DNA from: Arthrobacter sp. AK04
Lineage (GTDB): Bacteria; Actinomycetota; Actinomycetes; Actinomycetales; Micrococcaceae
Assembly (NCBI RefSeq): GCF_021129155.1
Contig: NZ_JAJOMC010000025.1
Span: forward strand, 1-60,543
DNA length: 60,543 bases
Direction of reading: 5' to 3'
Under the pieces are notes generated by a model that had not been told where the DNA came from, did not search any database, and saw nothing but the letters and a program-made list of their open reading frames with translations. A program made the translations under genes and the position numbers. Shown piece by piece: positions 1 to 7,634 of this stretch. Position 1 is the first letter of the stretch. Each line of letters opens with the position of its first letter.

Positions 1-37
1 AGAAAGGCTCCGTCCCAAGCTGGGACGGAGCCTTTCT
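1..37. terminator. Perfect hairpin inside the IS end
   Basis: A 17-bp perfect stem (agaaaggctccgtccca, then its reverse complement) surrounds a 3-base loop. The right arm ends in TTTCT. It lies just inside the right end of the IS and would be expected to stop transcription leaving the transposase gene. Confidence 0.6.
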
Positions 38-111
38 CAAAAGAGCCTATCGCTGGCCGCTAAAGTAGAATTCTCGCACATTCGCGAGTCCAACTTTCGG
101 GGACCAGTTCA
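1..111. mobile_element. Right end of an IS3-type insertion sequence (partial)
   Basis: Positions 87-111 carry the inverted complement of the sequence at 60433-60457: the reverse complement of the right end begins TGAACTGGTCCCCGAAAG and the left end begins TGAACTGCTCCCCGAAAG, one mismatch over about 25 bp. ATAA follows directly at 112-115 and is repeated at 60429-60432, just before the left end, so these are the two ends of one inserted element with a 4-bp target duplication. The body of the element is missing because the window stops 111 bp inside each end. Ends in TG...CA and a short duplication fit the IS3 family; the family name is inferred. Confidence 0.75.
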
Positions 112-129
112 ATAAGAGCCGGCCCTTCT

Positions 130-401
130 GCGTTCTCCTCGGCAAAGGAAATCTACGGATTCAGCCTAGCTGAATGTTGTCGGTGATGCCTGCAGCTGCC
201 CTGTGGACTTCGTTGTCCCCGGGTAGCGCGGCACCTGGTGGCGCGAGGGAAAGGGTGCGTTGATCGGCGGTCCGCCGCTGGTGAGTGGTTGCTGTGGTTC
301 GCCCTGGGCGGCGGACCGCCCGACTTCTGGAAGGTTCCCGGCCCTTTGGTGGTGAGTGGCCGGGGGTCTTGCCGGGCGGGGATTCCGCCCGGCAAGGGTG
401 T
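130..401. other. Gene-free stretch downstream of parB with two hairpins
   Basis: No convincing gene is seen on either strand. The stretch holds a 13-bp inverted repeat (266-278 with 308-320, arm GGCGGTCCGCCGC) and a tighter hairpin at 368-396, both following the stop codon of the ParB-type gene that runs leftwards. Short open frames here are GC-rich shadows without plausible protein composition. Confidence 0.5.
368..396 (-). terminator. Hairpin after parB
   Basis: CTTGCCGGGCGG pairs perfectly with CCGCCCGGCAAG across a 5-base loop, ending 5 bases past the ParB stop codon in the direction of transcription. There is no clear U-tract, so termination is inferred from position and stem strength. 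Confidence 0.5.
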
Positions 402-1757
402 TTATGCGGCGGCTTCGTCCTCGGCTGGCTTCTGGCCGTCGAGGATGATGCTCTCGACTTCGCTGGGGGTGTATCCCCACGTGACCAACTGGTTCAGGTA
501 GTCCCGGTGCGTTTGGCTTGGGGACCGCCACGAGTCCTTGGCGAGGGTCTTCTCATACCCTGCGCAGACCAGCGCGATCAGTGAGAACTCGGGCCGTGCA
601 TCGGTTTTGGCGACGTGGTCCCGGAGCGGGTTCCATCCCCACCGGTTGGATTCTTCGACCTTGGCACCGACCATTTCAGCGGCGACCTTCCCGTCGTAGC
701 CGCTGGCGGTTTCGGAGTGGTGGGTGATGGCGTGGACGGTGAAGTACTGCCAGCCCTTGGGTGCCTGCTTGCGGGCCAGCAGGGTTTTGACGAACTCGCG
801 GCGGACCTTGGTCGCTGATTCCATGGCCTTGTTGTTGGCGATCAGGGTTTTCCGCTCGGCCTTTTGTTCCTCGGTCATCGGGCCTTTCTGGGCCTGCTGC
901 CCGCCGCCGTTATAGCGCTCGTACCTGGGTGTGAAGCCCAGTTCCTTCCAGTCGCAGATGACAGGCTCGGCCCGGTGTTCACCCCGGTAGTTGGTGCTGA
1001 TCACGTAGGCGGTGGCGTCCTCGTCGGTGGCCGGTTCACCATCGGCCCGTTTGGCCGCTGAGACGTACAGGTTCTCCTCGTCGGCGTAGTGCCCTGCGTC
1101 TTCGACGATGGCCTTCCCCTGGGCAATCAGTTCCTCGATCAGCGCAGCAAGCTGGGCCTTGGATTCCCGGTCGTCCCGGAGCTTCTGGGCGATGTGGTCA
1201 AAGTACTGCGGCTCGTCCCGGATCACGGATTCGAGTTCCTCGATGGCGTCCTGGTCTCCCTCGAACTCGGTCATCACCAAGGCCATGTCCAGGGTGTAGC
1301 CGCTCTCGAGGGCCTTGGTCCCGGTGGTGGAGGCCTTGGCTTTGAGCGCGTTTTCGACCTTGTCCTTGGTCCGGCCGGTCTTCTTGGCGATCGCGGCGGC
1401 CGGGACGCCGATCAGGGACAGCTGGTGGTACGCATCGGCTTCGTCCGCTTCGGTCAGTTCGGCGCGCTGGATGTTCTCCACGACCTGCGTCACGATGCGC
1501 TCGGCTTCCTCGGGCGAGTCGATGAGCAGGACCGGGATGAGGGGCCGTTCGGCTTCGACGGCGGCCCGGGTGCGGCGCTGGCCCATCAGAACGTGCACGG
1601 TGCCGTCGTCCTTGCGGTGCGCGATCACCGGTTCCATCACGCCGTGTTCCTTGATGCTGGCGATGAAGTCAGCGGTCAGGGCGGCGTCCTTACGGACGTT
1701 GATGTCCACGGTCAGGGTGGCCGGGTCGAGCATTTCAAGCGTGGGTGTTGCGTTCAT
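402..1757 (-). CDS. ParB/Spo0J-like nuclease-domain protein
   Basis: A 451-residue protein with an N-terminal ParB/Srx fold: DINVRKD near residue 18, GVMEPVIAHR at about 39-48 and the nucleotide-loop motif GQRRTRAA at 59-66. ENIQRAELTEADEADAY follows at 94-110, the usual link to a helix-turn-helix, here SLIGVPAAAIAKKTGRT. ParB proteins bind CTP and centromere DNA for plasmid partition. The long C-terminal part (200-451) is unlike classical ParB and suggests the ParB-like nuclease/regulator group common on actinobacterial plasmids. No ParA lies beside it; the partition pair at 29.7-31 kb is separate. The start is ATG with AAGGAGCAACACC upstream. Confidence 0.8.
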   Translation of the reverse strand: MNATPTLEMLDPATLTVDINVRKDAALTADFIASIKEHGVMEPVIAHRKDDGTVHVLMGQRRTRAAVEAERPLIPVLLIDSPEEAERIVTQVVENIQRAELTEADEADAYHQLSLIGVPAAAIAKKTGRTKDKVENALKAKASTTGTKALESGYTLDMALVMTEFEGDQDAIEELESVIRDEPQYFDHIAQKLRDDRESKAQLAALIEELIAQGKAIVEDAGHYADEENLYVSAAKRADGEPATDEDATAYVISTNYRGEHRAEPVICDWKELGFTPRYERYNGGGQQAQKGPMTEEQKAERKTLIANNKAMESATKVRREFVKTLLARKQAPKGWQYFTVHAITHHSETASGYDGKVAAEMVGAKVEESNRWGWNPLRDHVAKTDARPEFSLIALVCAGYEKTLAKDSWRSPSQTHRDYLNQLVTWGYTPSEVESIILDGQKPAEDEAAA

Positions 1758-2133
1758 GTGGTGTTGCTCCTTCTTGCCGAGAAGTTGGTGGGTGGGGCGA
1801 CCAAAGGTGACCGGCCAGCTCCCCTCTCCCCCCGTTGTTTTTTGGCTGCTGGCGAAGCTTGCGGAGCTGTGCCCGAGCAGGCCCGTCTACCCGCAGGGCA
1901 AGGCACGGAAAATCTTCGGAGGAAATCAGCGACGAAGGAGCGCCGGAGAAGAATTTCCGGGCCGCAGGCCCCGACGAAGGAGGGGCTAGAGGGGCCGGAG
2001 CGGGCACGTACAATCCGAAGGACAGCAGCCAAAAAACGGTAATACTGGAAATGCCTTGAGCCGGCGTGACCCACCAAAAAACTGACGTGCCTGGCGGCAC
2101 TGCCTTCCCGACGATCTGTCCGCCGGCTCAAGG
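1758..2133. other. Intergenic region with nested inverted repeats
   Basis: No gene is supported between parB and the IS110-type element. Two inverted repeats stand out. CCGTTGTTTTTTGGCTGCTG at 1832-1851 is answered by CAGCAGCCAAAAAACGG at 2023-2039. CCTTGAGCCGGCG at 2054-2066 is perfectly complementary to CGCCGGCTCAAGG at 2121-2133. The second may be the outer edge of the IS110 element or a terminator for parB-side transcription; the first spans the parB leader. Confidence 0.45.
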
Positions 2134-2270
2134 TCCGTTAAAAGGGGTGTCGAGCCAGGCGGACATGACCTCATAGGAGCCTGATACGACCAGTCCCATT
2201 ACCGTTCTGTCTGACCACCTGGCCCGCGCCCGATCATCAGCATTCGACGCGACTGAAGGGCAATTCCATC
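2134..2270 (+). ncRNA. Candidate IS110 bridge-RNA region
   Basis: IS110-group elements encode their bridge RNA between the left end and the transposase start. Here 137 non-coding bases precede a TTG start, with stretches that look conserved in form (ataggagcctgatacg, and cgatcatcagcattcgacg) and no reading frame. Assignment rests on position and family knowledge only; loops that pair with donor and target DNA were not folded. Confidence 0.35.
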
Positions 2271-3518
2271 TTGGCAAGCGAACCAACAAAAGTCATCGCG
2301 GGTATCGACACCCACGCCGACACACACCACGTGGCCCTGATCAACGAACACGGCAAACCCCTCGCCGACAAGGAATTCCTGGCCGTGGGCTCCGGATACC
2401 GGAAAATCATCGACTTCATCACCTCCCACGGCACACCTATAGCCATTGGTGTCGAAGGAACAGGCTCCTACGGCGCCGAGCTCGCCAGAACCCTCCGGGG
2501 TGAAGGGTTGACCGTTTTGGAAGTGAACCGTCCGAACCGGGCCGCTCGACGTCTCAAGGGAAAATCCGACCCGCTGGACGCCTACCAGGCCGCAAAGTCC
2601 GTACTCGAGGGACGAACGAAAGCGATTCCAAAGGCCAAGGACGGTCCCGTCGAATGCCTGCGCATCCTCCGTTCCGGACGCGCGTCCGCTATCAAGGCCC
2701 GCACAGCGGCCGTCAACCAAATCAAGGCGCTCCTCGTATCGGCCCCGGACAAGATCCGGGCGAAATACCGGGCGCTGGCCACCACGGCGCTGATCACTGC
2801 CCTGCAGCGCGCCAGACCTTCAGGACATCTGGCGGACCCCGAGTACGTGACCCTGCTGACGCTCAAGGCGTTGGCAGGCCGCTGCCAGGCCTTGGGAACA
2901 GAAATCGAGGTTGCTGACGCTGCACTCAAGGAAGTCCTGGATAGCTACGCGCCGATGCTCTGTGATCTCCCAGGAGTCGGAACCGAAGTAGCCAGCCAGC
3001 TGCTGATCACAGTCGGGGACAACCCGGACCGTCTGGGGAACGAAGCCCAATTCGCTTCCCTCGTCGGGGTCGCCCCAGTACCAGCCTCATCCGGAAAAAC
3101 GACCCGCCACCGTCTCAGTAGAAGCGGGGACCGCAACGCGAACCATGCCTTGTATTCGGTCGTCCTGGTTCGCATGGCTTCGTGCCAGCGGACCAAGGAT
3201 TACGTAGCGAAACGTACCTCCGAGGGCAAAAGTAAGCGGGAAATCATGCGCTGCCTCAAACGCTACGCAGCCCGCGAAATCTACCGCCAGATCACCAACC
3301 CGCAGCCGGCACCAGACAACTCCGACCTACGCCGCATGCGGACCCAACTCGGGATCACCATCACGAACGTAGCCCGCGAACTTGGCCAATGGGTTTCCAT
3401 CATTTCGCGTCTGGAACGCGGACACATCCGGAATGACCAGCTCGCGGCGACCTACCGACAATGGCTCACCAAGCAGACTCGGTTAGAGCACCTCGCGCAT
3501 CCGATACCAGCCTCTTAG
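2271..3518 (+). CDS. IS110-family DEDD transposase
   Basis: A 415-residue recombinase. The RuvC-like N-terminal domain shows GIDTHADTHH (first Asp), VEGTGSYG (Glu) and KSDPLDAYQA (two Asp), the DEDD set. The Transposase_20 domain follows with LPGVGTEVASQLL and the serine-containing stretch PASSGKTTRHRLSRSGDRNAN. About 60 residues beyond the usual end look like an extra helix-turn-helix (ITNVARELGQWVSIISRLERG). The frame is intact, so the copy may be active. It starts at TTG. It sits between parB and a secreted-protein gene. Confidence 0.9.
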   Translation: MASEPTKVIAGIDTHADTHHVALINEHGKPLADKEFLAVGSGYRKIIDFITSHGTPIAIGVEGTGSYGAELARTLRGEGLTVLEVNRPNRAARRLKGKSDPLDAYQAAKSVLEGRTKAIPKAKDGPVECLRILRSGRASAIKARTAAVNQIKALLVSAPDKIRAKYRALATTALITALQRARPSGHLADPEYVTLLTLKALAGRCQALGTEIEVADAALKEVLDSYAPMLCDLPGVGTEVASQLLITVGDNPDRLGNEAQFASLVGVAPVPASSGKTTRHRLSRSGDRNANHALYSVVLVRMASCQRTKDYVAKRTSEGKSKREIMRCLKRYAAREIYRQITNPQPAPDNSDLRRMRTQLGITITNVARELGQWVSIISRLERGHIRNDQLAATYRQWLTKQTRLEHLAHPIPAS

Positions 3519-3784
3519 GCACTGCTTTATCGGTAGTGGCTCCGAGTGACACGTAGCGGGCGTGGCCAAAACTTTCATCGCCGGCTCGATCGAACCCAGA
3601 ACGATGGGTCTCAGAGGCAACGGATCGATGAGCTCAATCTAGAACGCTCGAGACGACACGCTTACATGTTGTCCCAGCCACGGCGAGTTCAACGAAAGCA
3701 CTGGATCCTCGGTGCGAGAGAGAGCGCAAAATCCTATGTACCCAGCGAATATCGGTGCCAGTAATCACTAAAGTGGGGGGAAAA

Positions 3785-4777
3785 ATGAAAATGCTTGCGC
3801 AAAAATCGAGATGGCTTCTTGCGGGCTGTCTAGTCGGTGGGCTTATGATCCCACTGTCACTCCCCGCCCACGCGGACGGCGAGGACGCGTTGGACGCCGT
3901 GGCCCGAATTGCACCAGAAGTATTTGAAGAGGTTGCGCCTCTAAACGACACCCAGGTAACGGATGGGGAGCTGCTAGTCAGCACGGATTCTGCAGAAGCC
4001 CGGGTGCCGTTGAACAGCGGCGATCAGATCCGGATCACGGACTCCGGAAAAGAACTGAAGATCACGCTTCCATTTGATGAGAAAAGGGTCGGGGGTCAAC
4101 GAGAACCCGGCGAACCCGTTCAGTTCGATAATGGAAACGGCACGAGCACAATACCCGTAGTCAAGGATGATGGGTCTGTCCAAATCACGACGGTAATCGA
4201 AAACGCTGCAAGCCCCCAGAGCTTTCGGTATGACCTCGAACTACCCCCAGGCTTTTCGATGCGCCCGGACATCAGTGGAAGTGTCGCGTTTGTTGATTCT
4301 CAAGGAAACGTTGCGGGTGGCGTAGCGGCGCCGTGGGCCAGAGACAGCAAGGGCCAGTCTGTTCCGACAACATACGAAGTTTCCGGGTCAGCGCTTACGC
4401 AGGTGGTCCAGCATCAGGACAACCAAGACATTACCTACCCCGTGGTAGCAGACCCATGGCTGGGCATACCATTGATCTCACAGGTGTGGGTCACCGGAAA
4501 CACATCCAGTTGGATCGTAAACGTCGTGCCAACGTCATGGGGGAGGCAATACAACGCGGTCTATACCCACTTCGCACATGTCGACGAACTTCGCACACGG
4601 CTAAACAACAACGGGACAGGTTGGGCCCTCAATTACACCATTGAGCAGCAGTTCCTCTGCCACGTGCAGGGAACCCTTGCCGAACCAGGCACCTATAACC
4701 TGGAGTCTTGGAGAGTTGGAATGGCTTGGGCAACTCAATTGAACACACTGTTCCAGTGCAATCCGCCAAGAGCCTAA
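3785..4777 (+). CDS. Secreted protein, DUF2599-like C-terminus
   Basis: About 331 residues beginning MKMLAQKSRWLL, with a signal peptide (hydrophobic core LLAGCLVGGLMIPLSLPAHA and cleavage after AHA). The central region is acidic, rich in beta-type sequence. The end holds WIVNVVPTSWGRQYN, later QQFLCHV and a final CNPPRA, a pattern recalling DUF2599 secreted proteins; this family call is from memory of the motif. The start at 3785 is chosen because GTGGGGGG lies just upstream and the signal peptide begins there; an open frame extends 10 codons further. Exported function unknown. The next gene encodes a small membrane protein and is probably co-transcribed. Confidence 0.75.
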   Translation: MKMLAQKSRWLLAGCLVGGLMIPLSLPAHADGEDALDAVARIAPEVFEEVAPLNDTQVTDGELLVSTDSAEARVPLNSGDQIRITDSGKELKITLPFDEKRVGGQREPGEPVQFDNGNGTSTIPVVKDDGSVQITTVIENAASPQSFRYDLELPPGFSMRPDISGSVAFVDSQGNVAGGVAAPWARDSKGQSVPTTYEVSGSALTQVVQHQDNQDITYPVVADPWLGIPLISQVWVTGNTSSWIVNVVPTSWGRQYNAVYTHFAHVDELRTRLNNNGTGWALNYTIEQQFLCHVQGTLAEPGTYNLESWRVGMAWATQLNTLFQCNPPRA

Positions 4778-4806
4778 TACTCTTCCCCGAGCGTGAGGTG
4801 TAAAAG

Positions 4807-5058
4807 ATGAGTACATGGATTCGTATCAGCGCGATTGTCGCCATAATTTGCGCTGCCGTGGTCGTCGGTATCCAGATATATCTGGCAATCGGCAGAGCTA
4901 CTGGCCAAGTATTTTCTAGCTTTAACGAATCGGGACCGCACTGGCCCTTCATAGTTTCATACACAGTCATTCCGATCGGCGTCTTCGCATTTGCATCTTG
5001 GTTCGCTCTAGTTCTGCAGAAGGACAGGCTGGAACGCCGCCACGGCCCACATCGGTAA
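4807..5058 (+). CDS. Small two-helix membrane protein
   Basis: An 83-residue protein with two hydrophobic spans (about residues 5-27 and 48-68) and a basic C-terminal tail (KDRLERRHGPHR). GAGCGTGAGG lies upstream of the ATG, and the gene begins 29 bases after the secreted-protein gene, followed by a strong hairpin. No family recognised; a membrane partner or immunity-like companion of the secreted protein is possible but unproven. Confidence 0.65.
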   Translation: MSTWIRISAIVAIICAAVVVGIQIYLAIGRATGQVFSSFNESGPHWPFIVSYTVIPIGVFAFASWFALVLQKDRLERRHGPHR

Positions 5059-5066
5059 GGCAAAAA

Positions 5067-5105
5067 AGGGGTCCTGTGCGGCACGTCAAACCGCACAGGA
5101 CCCCT
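5067..5105. terminator. Strong intergenic terminator hairpin
   Basis: AGGGGTCCTGTGCGG at 5067-5081 pairs perfectly with CCGCACAGGACCCCT at 5091-5105 across a 9-base loop, 8 bases after the small membrane-protein stop. The A-run on its left side would be a U-run for leftward transcripts, so it may work in both directions. Confidence 0.75.
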
Positions 5106-5330
5106 CCGGCACACCCAGTAATCTCAATTTTGACAAATATAGGAGCATCGTCGTAGACACACCAGGTTCAGGGGGTCCGGAGCTCTGCGACGGCACGCCC
5201 TGGACCCAACAGCCGGCCGCGCCAGCGGACGCCCGCCAACTGGTTGAAGCGCAGCTGAAACCAGTTGTTTGCCTCCCGAACTGGCGGCTGGCTGACATGC
5301 CCTTGGTCCTGTCCATGGTTGGGGGCAATT

Positions 5331-5405
5331 CGGGTTATCCACTGCTGGCTTTTTTGGGAGCCCCGGGGAAGCTCCCGTTTGGTAGTCGTAGCGGTGGATA
5401 ACCCG
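5331..5405. repeat. 12-bp inverted repeat containing DnaA-box-like cores
   Basis: CGGGTTATCCAC at 5331-5342 is exactly inverted as GTGGATAACCCG at 5394-5405. Each arm contains TTATCCAC, close to the DnaA box TTATNCACA. A small hairpin GGGAGC/GCTCCC lies between. The 5106-5507 stretch otherwise holds no supported gene. Confidence 0.5.
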
Positions 5406-5507
5406 GATGGAATTGTCCCCGGCTGTGGGCAGCAACCGCTCCCCCTTTGCAGCAGGTCAGCGCATTTAGTTGCCCTGTCGTAGGCGAGGGGTAGCATTGA
5501 GATTCAA

Positions 5508-5523
5508 TCGAACAAATATTCGA
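5508..5523 (+). promoter_or_regulatory. SOS box (LexA operator) of umuDC
   Basis: TCGAACAAATATTCGA matches the actinobacterial/Bacillus-type LexA consensus TCGAAC-N4-GTTCGA with one mismatch. It lies 13 bases before the chosen umuD start and argues against the longer frame opening at 5470, which would run through the operator. Confidence 0.8.
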
Positions 5524-5535
5524 ATCAGGTGTGTT

Positions 5536-5967
5536 GTGGGCGTCGTTGTCGGTCCCCGTGTGATAGATGCGGGCGTTTCGTTGTTGTCGGTGCTGGTTTC
5601 TCCGGTGCCGGTCGCGGCGGGGTTCCCGTCGCCGGCGCAGGATTACTTTGACGGCCGCATCGATTTGAACGCCCATCTGATTAAGGACGTCACCAGCACC
5701 TACGTGGTGCGGGTCTCCGGGGAGTCGATGGAAGGGGCCGGGATCAGCGACGGGGACGAGCTGATCGTAGACCGGGCGCTGGAGCCGCGCGACGGTGCCG
5801 TGGTCGTCGCGGTCCTGGACGGGGAGCTGACGATCAAGCGGCTGCGGAACACCCCGAAAGGGGTGGTCCTCCAGGCGGAAAACCCGGCGTACCCGGACAT
5901 CGAGGTCCCCGCCCTGTCGGACCTGACCATCTGGGGCATAGCGACCAGGTGTTTACATCATGTCTAA
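5536..5967 (+). CDS. umuD: UmuD-like S24 peptidase, DNA polymerase V accessory subunit
   Basis: About 143 residues. PVPVAAGFPSPAQDYF contains the Ala-Gly self-cleavage site, RVSGESMEGAGISDGD the catalytic Ser in SGxSM, and VLDGELTIKRL the catalytic Lys. RecA-assisted cleavage makes UmuD', which activates UmuC for translesion synthesis. The GTG at 5536 is preferred because the SOS box lies at 5508-5523 and the product then has normal UmuD length; an open frame continues upstream to 5470. It overlaps umuC by 8 bases, indicating translational coupling. Confidence 0.88.
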   Translation: MGVVVGPRVIDAGVSLLSVLVSPVPVAAGFPSPAQDYFDGRIDLNAHLIKDVTSTYVVRVSGESMEGAGISDGDELIVDRALEPRDGAVVVAVLDGELTIKRLRNTPKGVVLQAENPAYPDIEVPALSDLTIWGIATRCLHHV

Positions 5968-7258
5968 GCCCGCCCCCATGCGGCACATGCCGCAGATCGC
6001 GCACGTGGACGTGAACTGCTTCTACGCTTCCGCGGAGCGGGCGTTCGACCCCTCCCTGGAGGGGAAGCCCGTGATCGTGCTGTCCAACAACGACGGTTGC
6101 GCTGTCACCCGTTCGCCGGAGGCCAAGGCTCTGGGGATCGCGATGGGTGAGCCCTGGTTCAAGCTCGCTCCGCGCGCGAAGGAATGGGGCCTCGTCGCAT
6201 TGTCCAGCAACTACGAGCTGTACGGGGACATCAGTGCCCGGGTAATGGAGCTGTTAGGCCGGTACTCGGCCTGGCTGGAGGTCTACAGCATCGACGAAGC
6301 CTTCCTCGGCGTCAAAGGCACACCTGCCGAGCTGGCCTCATTGGGCCGGTCGATGAAAGCGGCCGTCCGGCGGAACGTCGGCGTGCCTGTCTGTGTCGGG
6401 ATCGCACCGACGAAGACACTGGCGAAGCTGGCCAACAAGTGGGCGAAGAACAACAAGGCGTTTGCCGGGGTATGTCATTGGGACTCCGTCCCCGCAGCGG
6501 AGCGGGAGGCATTGCTGGCCCGGCTGTCCGTTGAGGAAGTGTGGGGCATCGCCGGGCGCCTGACCAAGCGGCTGAACGGGATGGGTATCTTCACGATCGC
6601 TGATCTGGTCCGGGCCGATCCGGTGGCCATCCGGGACAAATTCAATGTGGTCGTGATGCGGACCGTCCTGGAGCTGCAGGGAACTCCTTGCATCCCCATG
6701 GAAGAGGAACGGATGGGGCGGGACCAGCTGATCTTCTCCCGGTCCTTCGCCAAACCCATCACCACCGCGGCCGGGATCCGCCAGGTCATGAGCGTGTACG
6801 GACAGCAGGCCTCGGCACGGCTGGCCAAACACGGGCTGCAGGCCAAGGTCCTGACCGCGTTCGCCGGCACCTCGCACTTCAACCCCAAAGACACCTCATA
6901 CCCGTCGGTGTGCGTCCCCTTGCCGATGCCGACCGCTGACCCGGTGATCCTGACCAAAGCCGGCCACGCCCTCCTGCCCAGGATCGTCGAGGGCGTCCGG
7001 TACGCCAGGGCAGGGCTCATGGTCACCGACCTGCGCCCCAGCGGCAACCAGGCACCCCTGTCACTGTTCGAAAACCCCCACGAGGAACGGCACATCGGGA
7101 CACTGCTGGAAGACGTCACCCGCCGCTACGGCCGCGGGTCCATCGGCCTGGGCCACGGAGGGATCCGGGGCGGTTCGGACTGGACCATGAAACGGGACAT
7201 GCTCTCCCCCAGATACACCACCCACTGGGGCGAACTGCCCCTCGTCAAAGCCGCCTGA
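5960..7258 (+). CDS. umuC: UmuC, Y-family DNA polymerase V catalytic subunit
   Basis: A 432-residue Y-family polymerase. AHVDVNCFYASAERAFDP near residue 12 holds the first metal-binding Asp, SNNDGCAVTRSPEAKALG the fingers region, and YSIDEAFLG the catalytic Asp-Glu pair. PVCVGIAPTKTLAKLANKWAKN is the typical palm/thumb segment and the little-finger domain follows to the end. It copies past lesions with UmuD'2. The ATG overlaps the end of umuD, so both are expressed from the SOS promoter. Full length, no defects seen. Confidence 0.93.
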   Translation: MSKPAPMRHMPQIAHVDVNCFYASAERAFDPSLEGKPVIVLSNNDGCAVTRSPEAKALGIAMGEPWFKLAPRAKEWGLVALSSNYELYGDISARVMELLGRYSAWLEVYSIDEAFLGVKGTPAELASLGRSMKAAVRRNVGVPVCVGIAPTKTLAKLANKWAKNNKAFAGVCHWDSVPAAEREALLARLSVEEVWGIAGRLTKRLNGMGIFTIADLVRADPVAIRDKFNVVVMRTVLELQGTPCIPMEEERMGRDQLIFSRSFAKPITTAAGIRQVMSVYGQQASARLAKHGLQAKVLTAFAGTSHFNPKDTSYPSVCVPLPMPTADPVILTKAGHALLPRIVEGVRYARAGLMVTDLRPSGNQAPLSLFENPHEERHIGTLLEDVTRRYGRGSIGLGHGGIRGGSDWTMKRDMLSPRYTTHWGELPLVKAA

Positions 7259-7294
7259 CCAGCCCTCTGCACCATCCAGGAAGACAACAAGCTC

Positions 7295-7609
7295 ATGACC
7301 ATCACCCCAGAAGCTCCTACCCTCAACGCCCCGGTGGACGTCAGGTTCACCAAGGCCGGCGTTCCCTTGGCCGTCCGGCACGACGGACGTATCTGGGCCG
7401 TAACCGAAGAACCTGTCCACTGGTTCACCAGGGACTCATGGTGGGAGACCCGCCGAAGCGTTCCCGTAGGCGTCGGGAACGTCGTCGATATCGAACACTG
7501 GCGTGTCCAGGTTCGCCTCGGTGGCTCGGACTCGCAGCTGCGGACCTTTGAACTGCGCCGCGAACCCCTCGCTGAACAGTGGTTGCTGGAGGCCATCACT
7601 GACATCTGA
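7295..7609 (+). CDS. DUF6504-like protein linked to translesion synthesis
   Basis: A 104-residue soluble protein with conserved-looking VRFTKAGVPLAVRHDGRIWAV, PVHWFTRDSWWE and VDIEHWRVQVRLGG, features I associate with the DUF6504 family that accompanies actinobacterial ImuB/DnaE2 and Y-family polymerases. It lies 36 bases after umuC on the same strand and is probably under the same SOS promoter. Biochemical role unknown. Confidence 0.65.
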   Translation: MTITPEAPTLNAPVDVRFTKAGVPLAVRHDGRIWAVTEEPVHWFTRDSWWETRRSVPVGVGNVVDIEHWRVQVRLGGSDSQLRTFELRREPLAEQWLLEAITDI

Positions 7610-7634
7610 GCCAGCTCCTGCGTAGCGTAGGGCC

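Larger units (their letters stand above)
2134..3560 (+). mobile_element. IS110-family insertion sequence (limits approximate)
   Basis: The element contains one intact transposase gene with about 135 bp of upstream non-coding DNA and a short downstream tail. IS110 elements have no conspicuous terminal inverted repeats, so the exact edges cannot be read; the left limit is set after the perfect hairpin at 2054-2133 and the right limit shortly after the stop codon. Confidence 0.5.

Noticed and set aside
3546..3764. 72-codon frame (MTRSGRGQNFHRRLDRT...)
   Set aside because: Arg/Ser/Gln-rich with no hydrophobic core, no ribosome site, lies in the tail of the IS110 element and overlaps the start of the secreted-protein gene.
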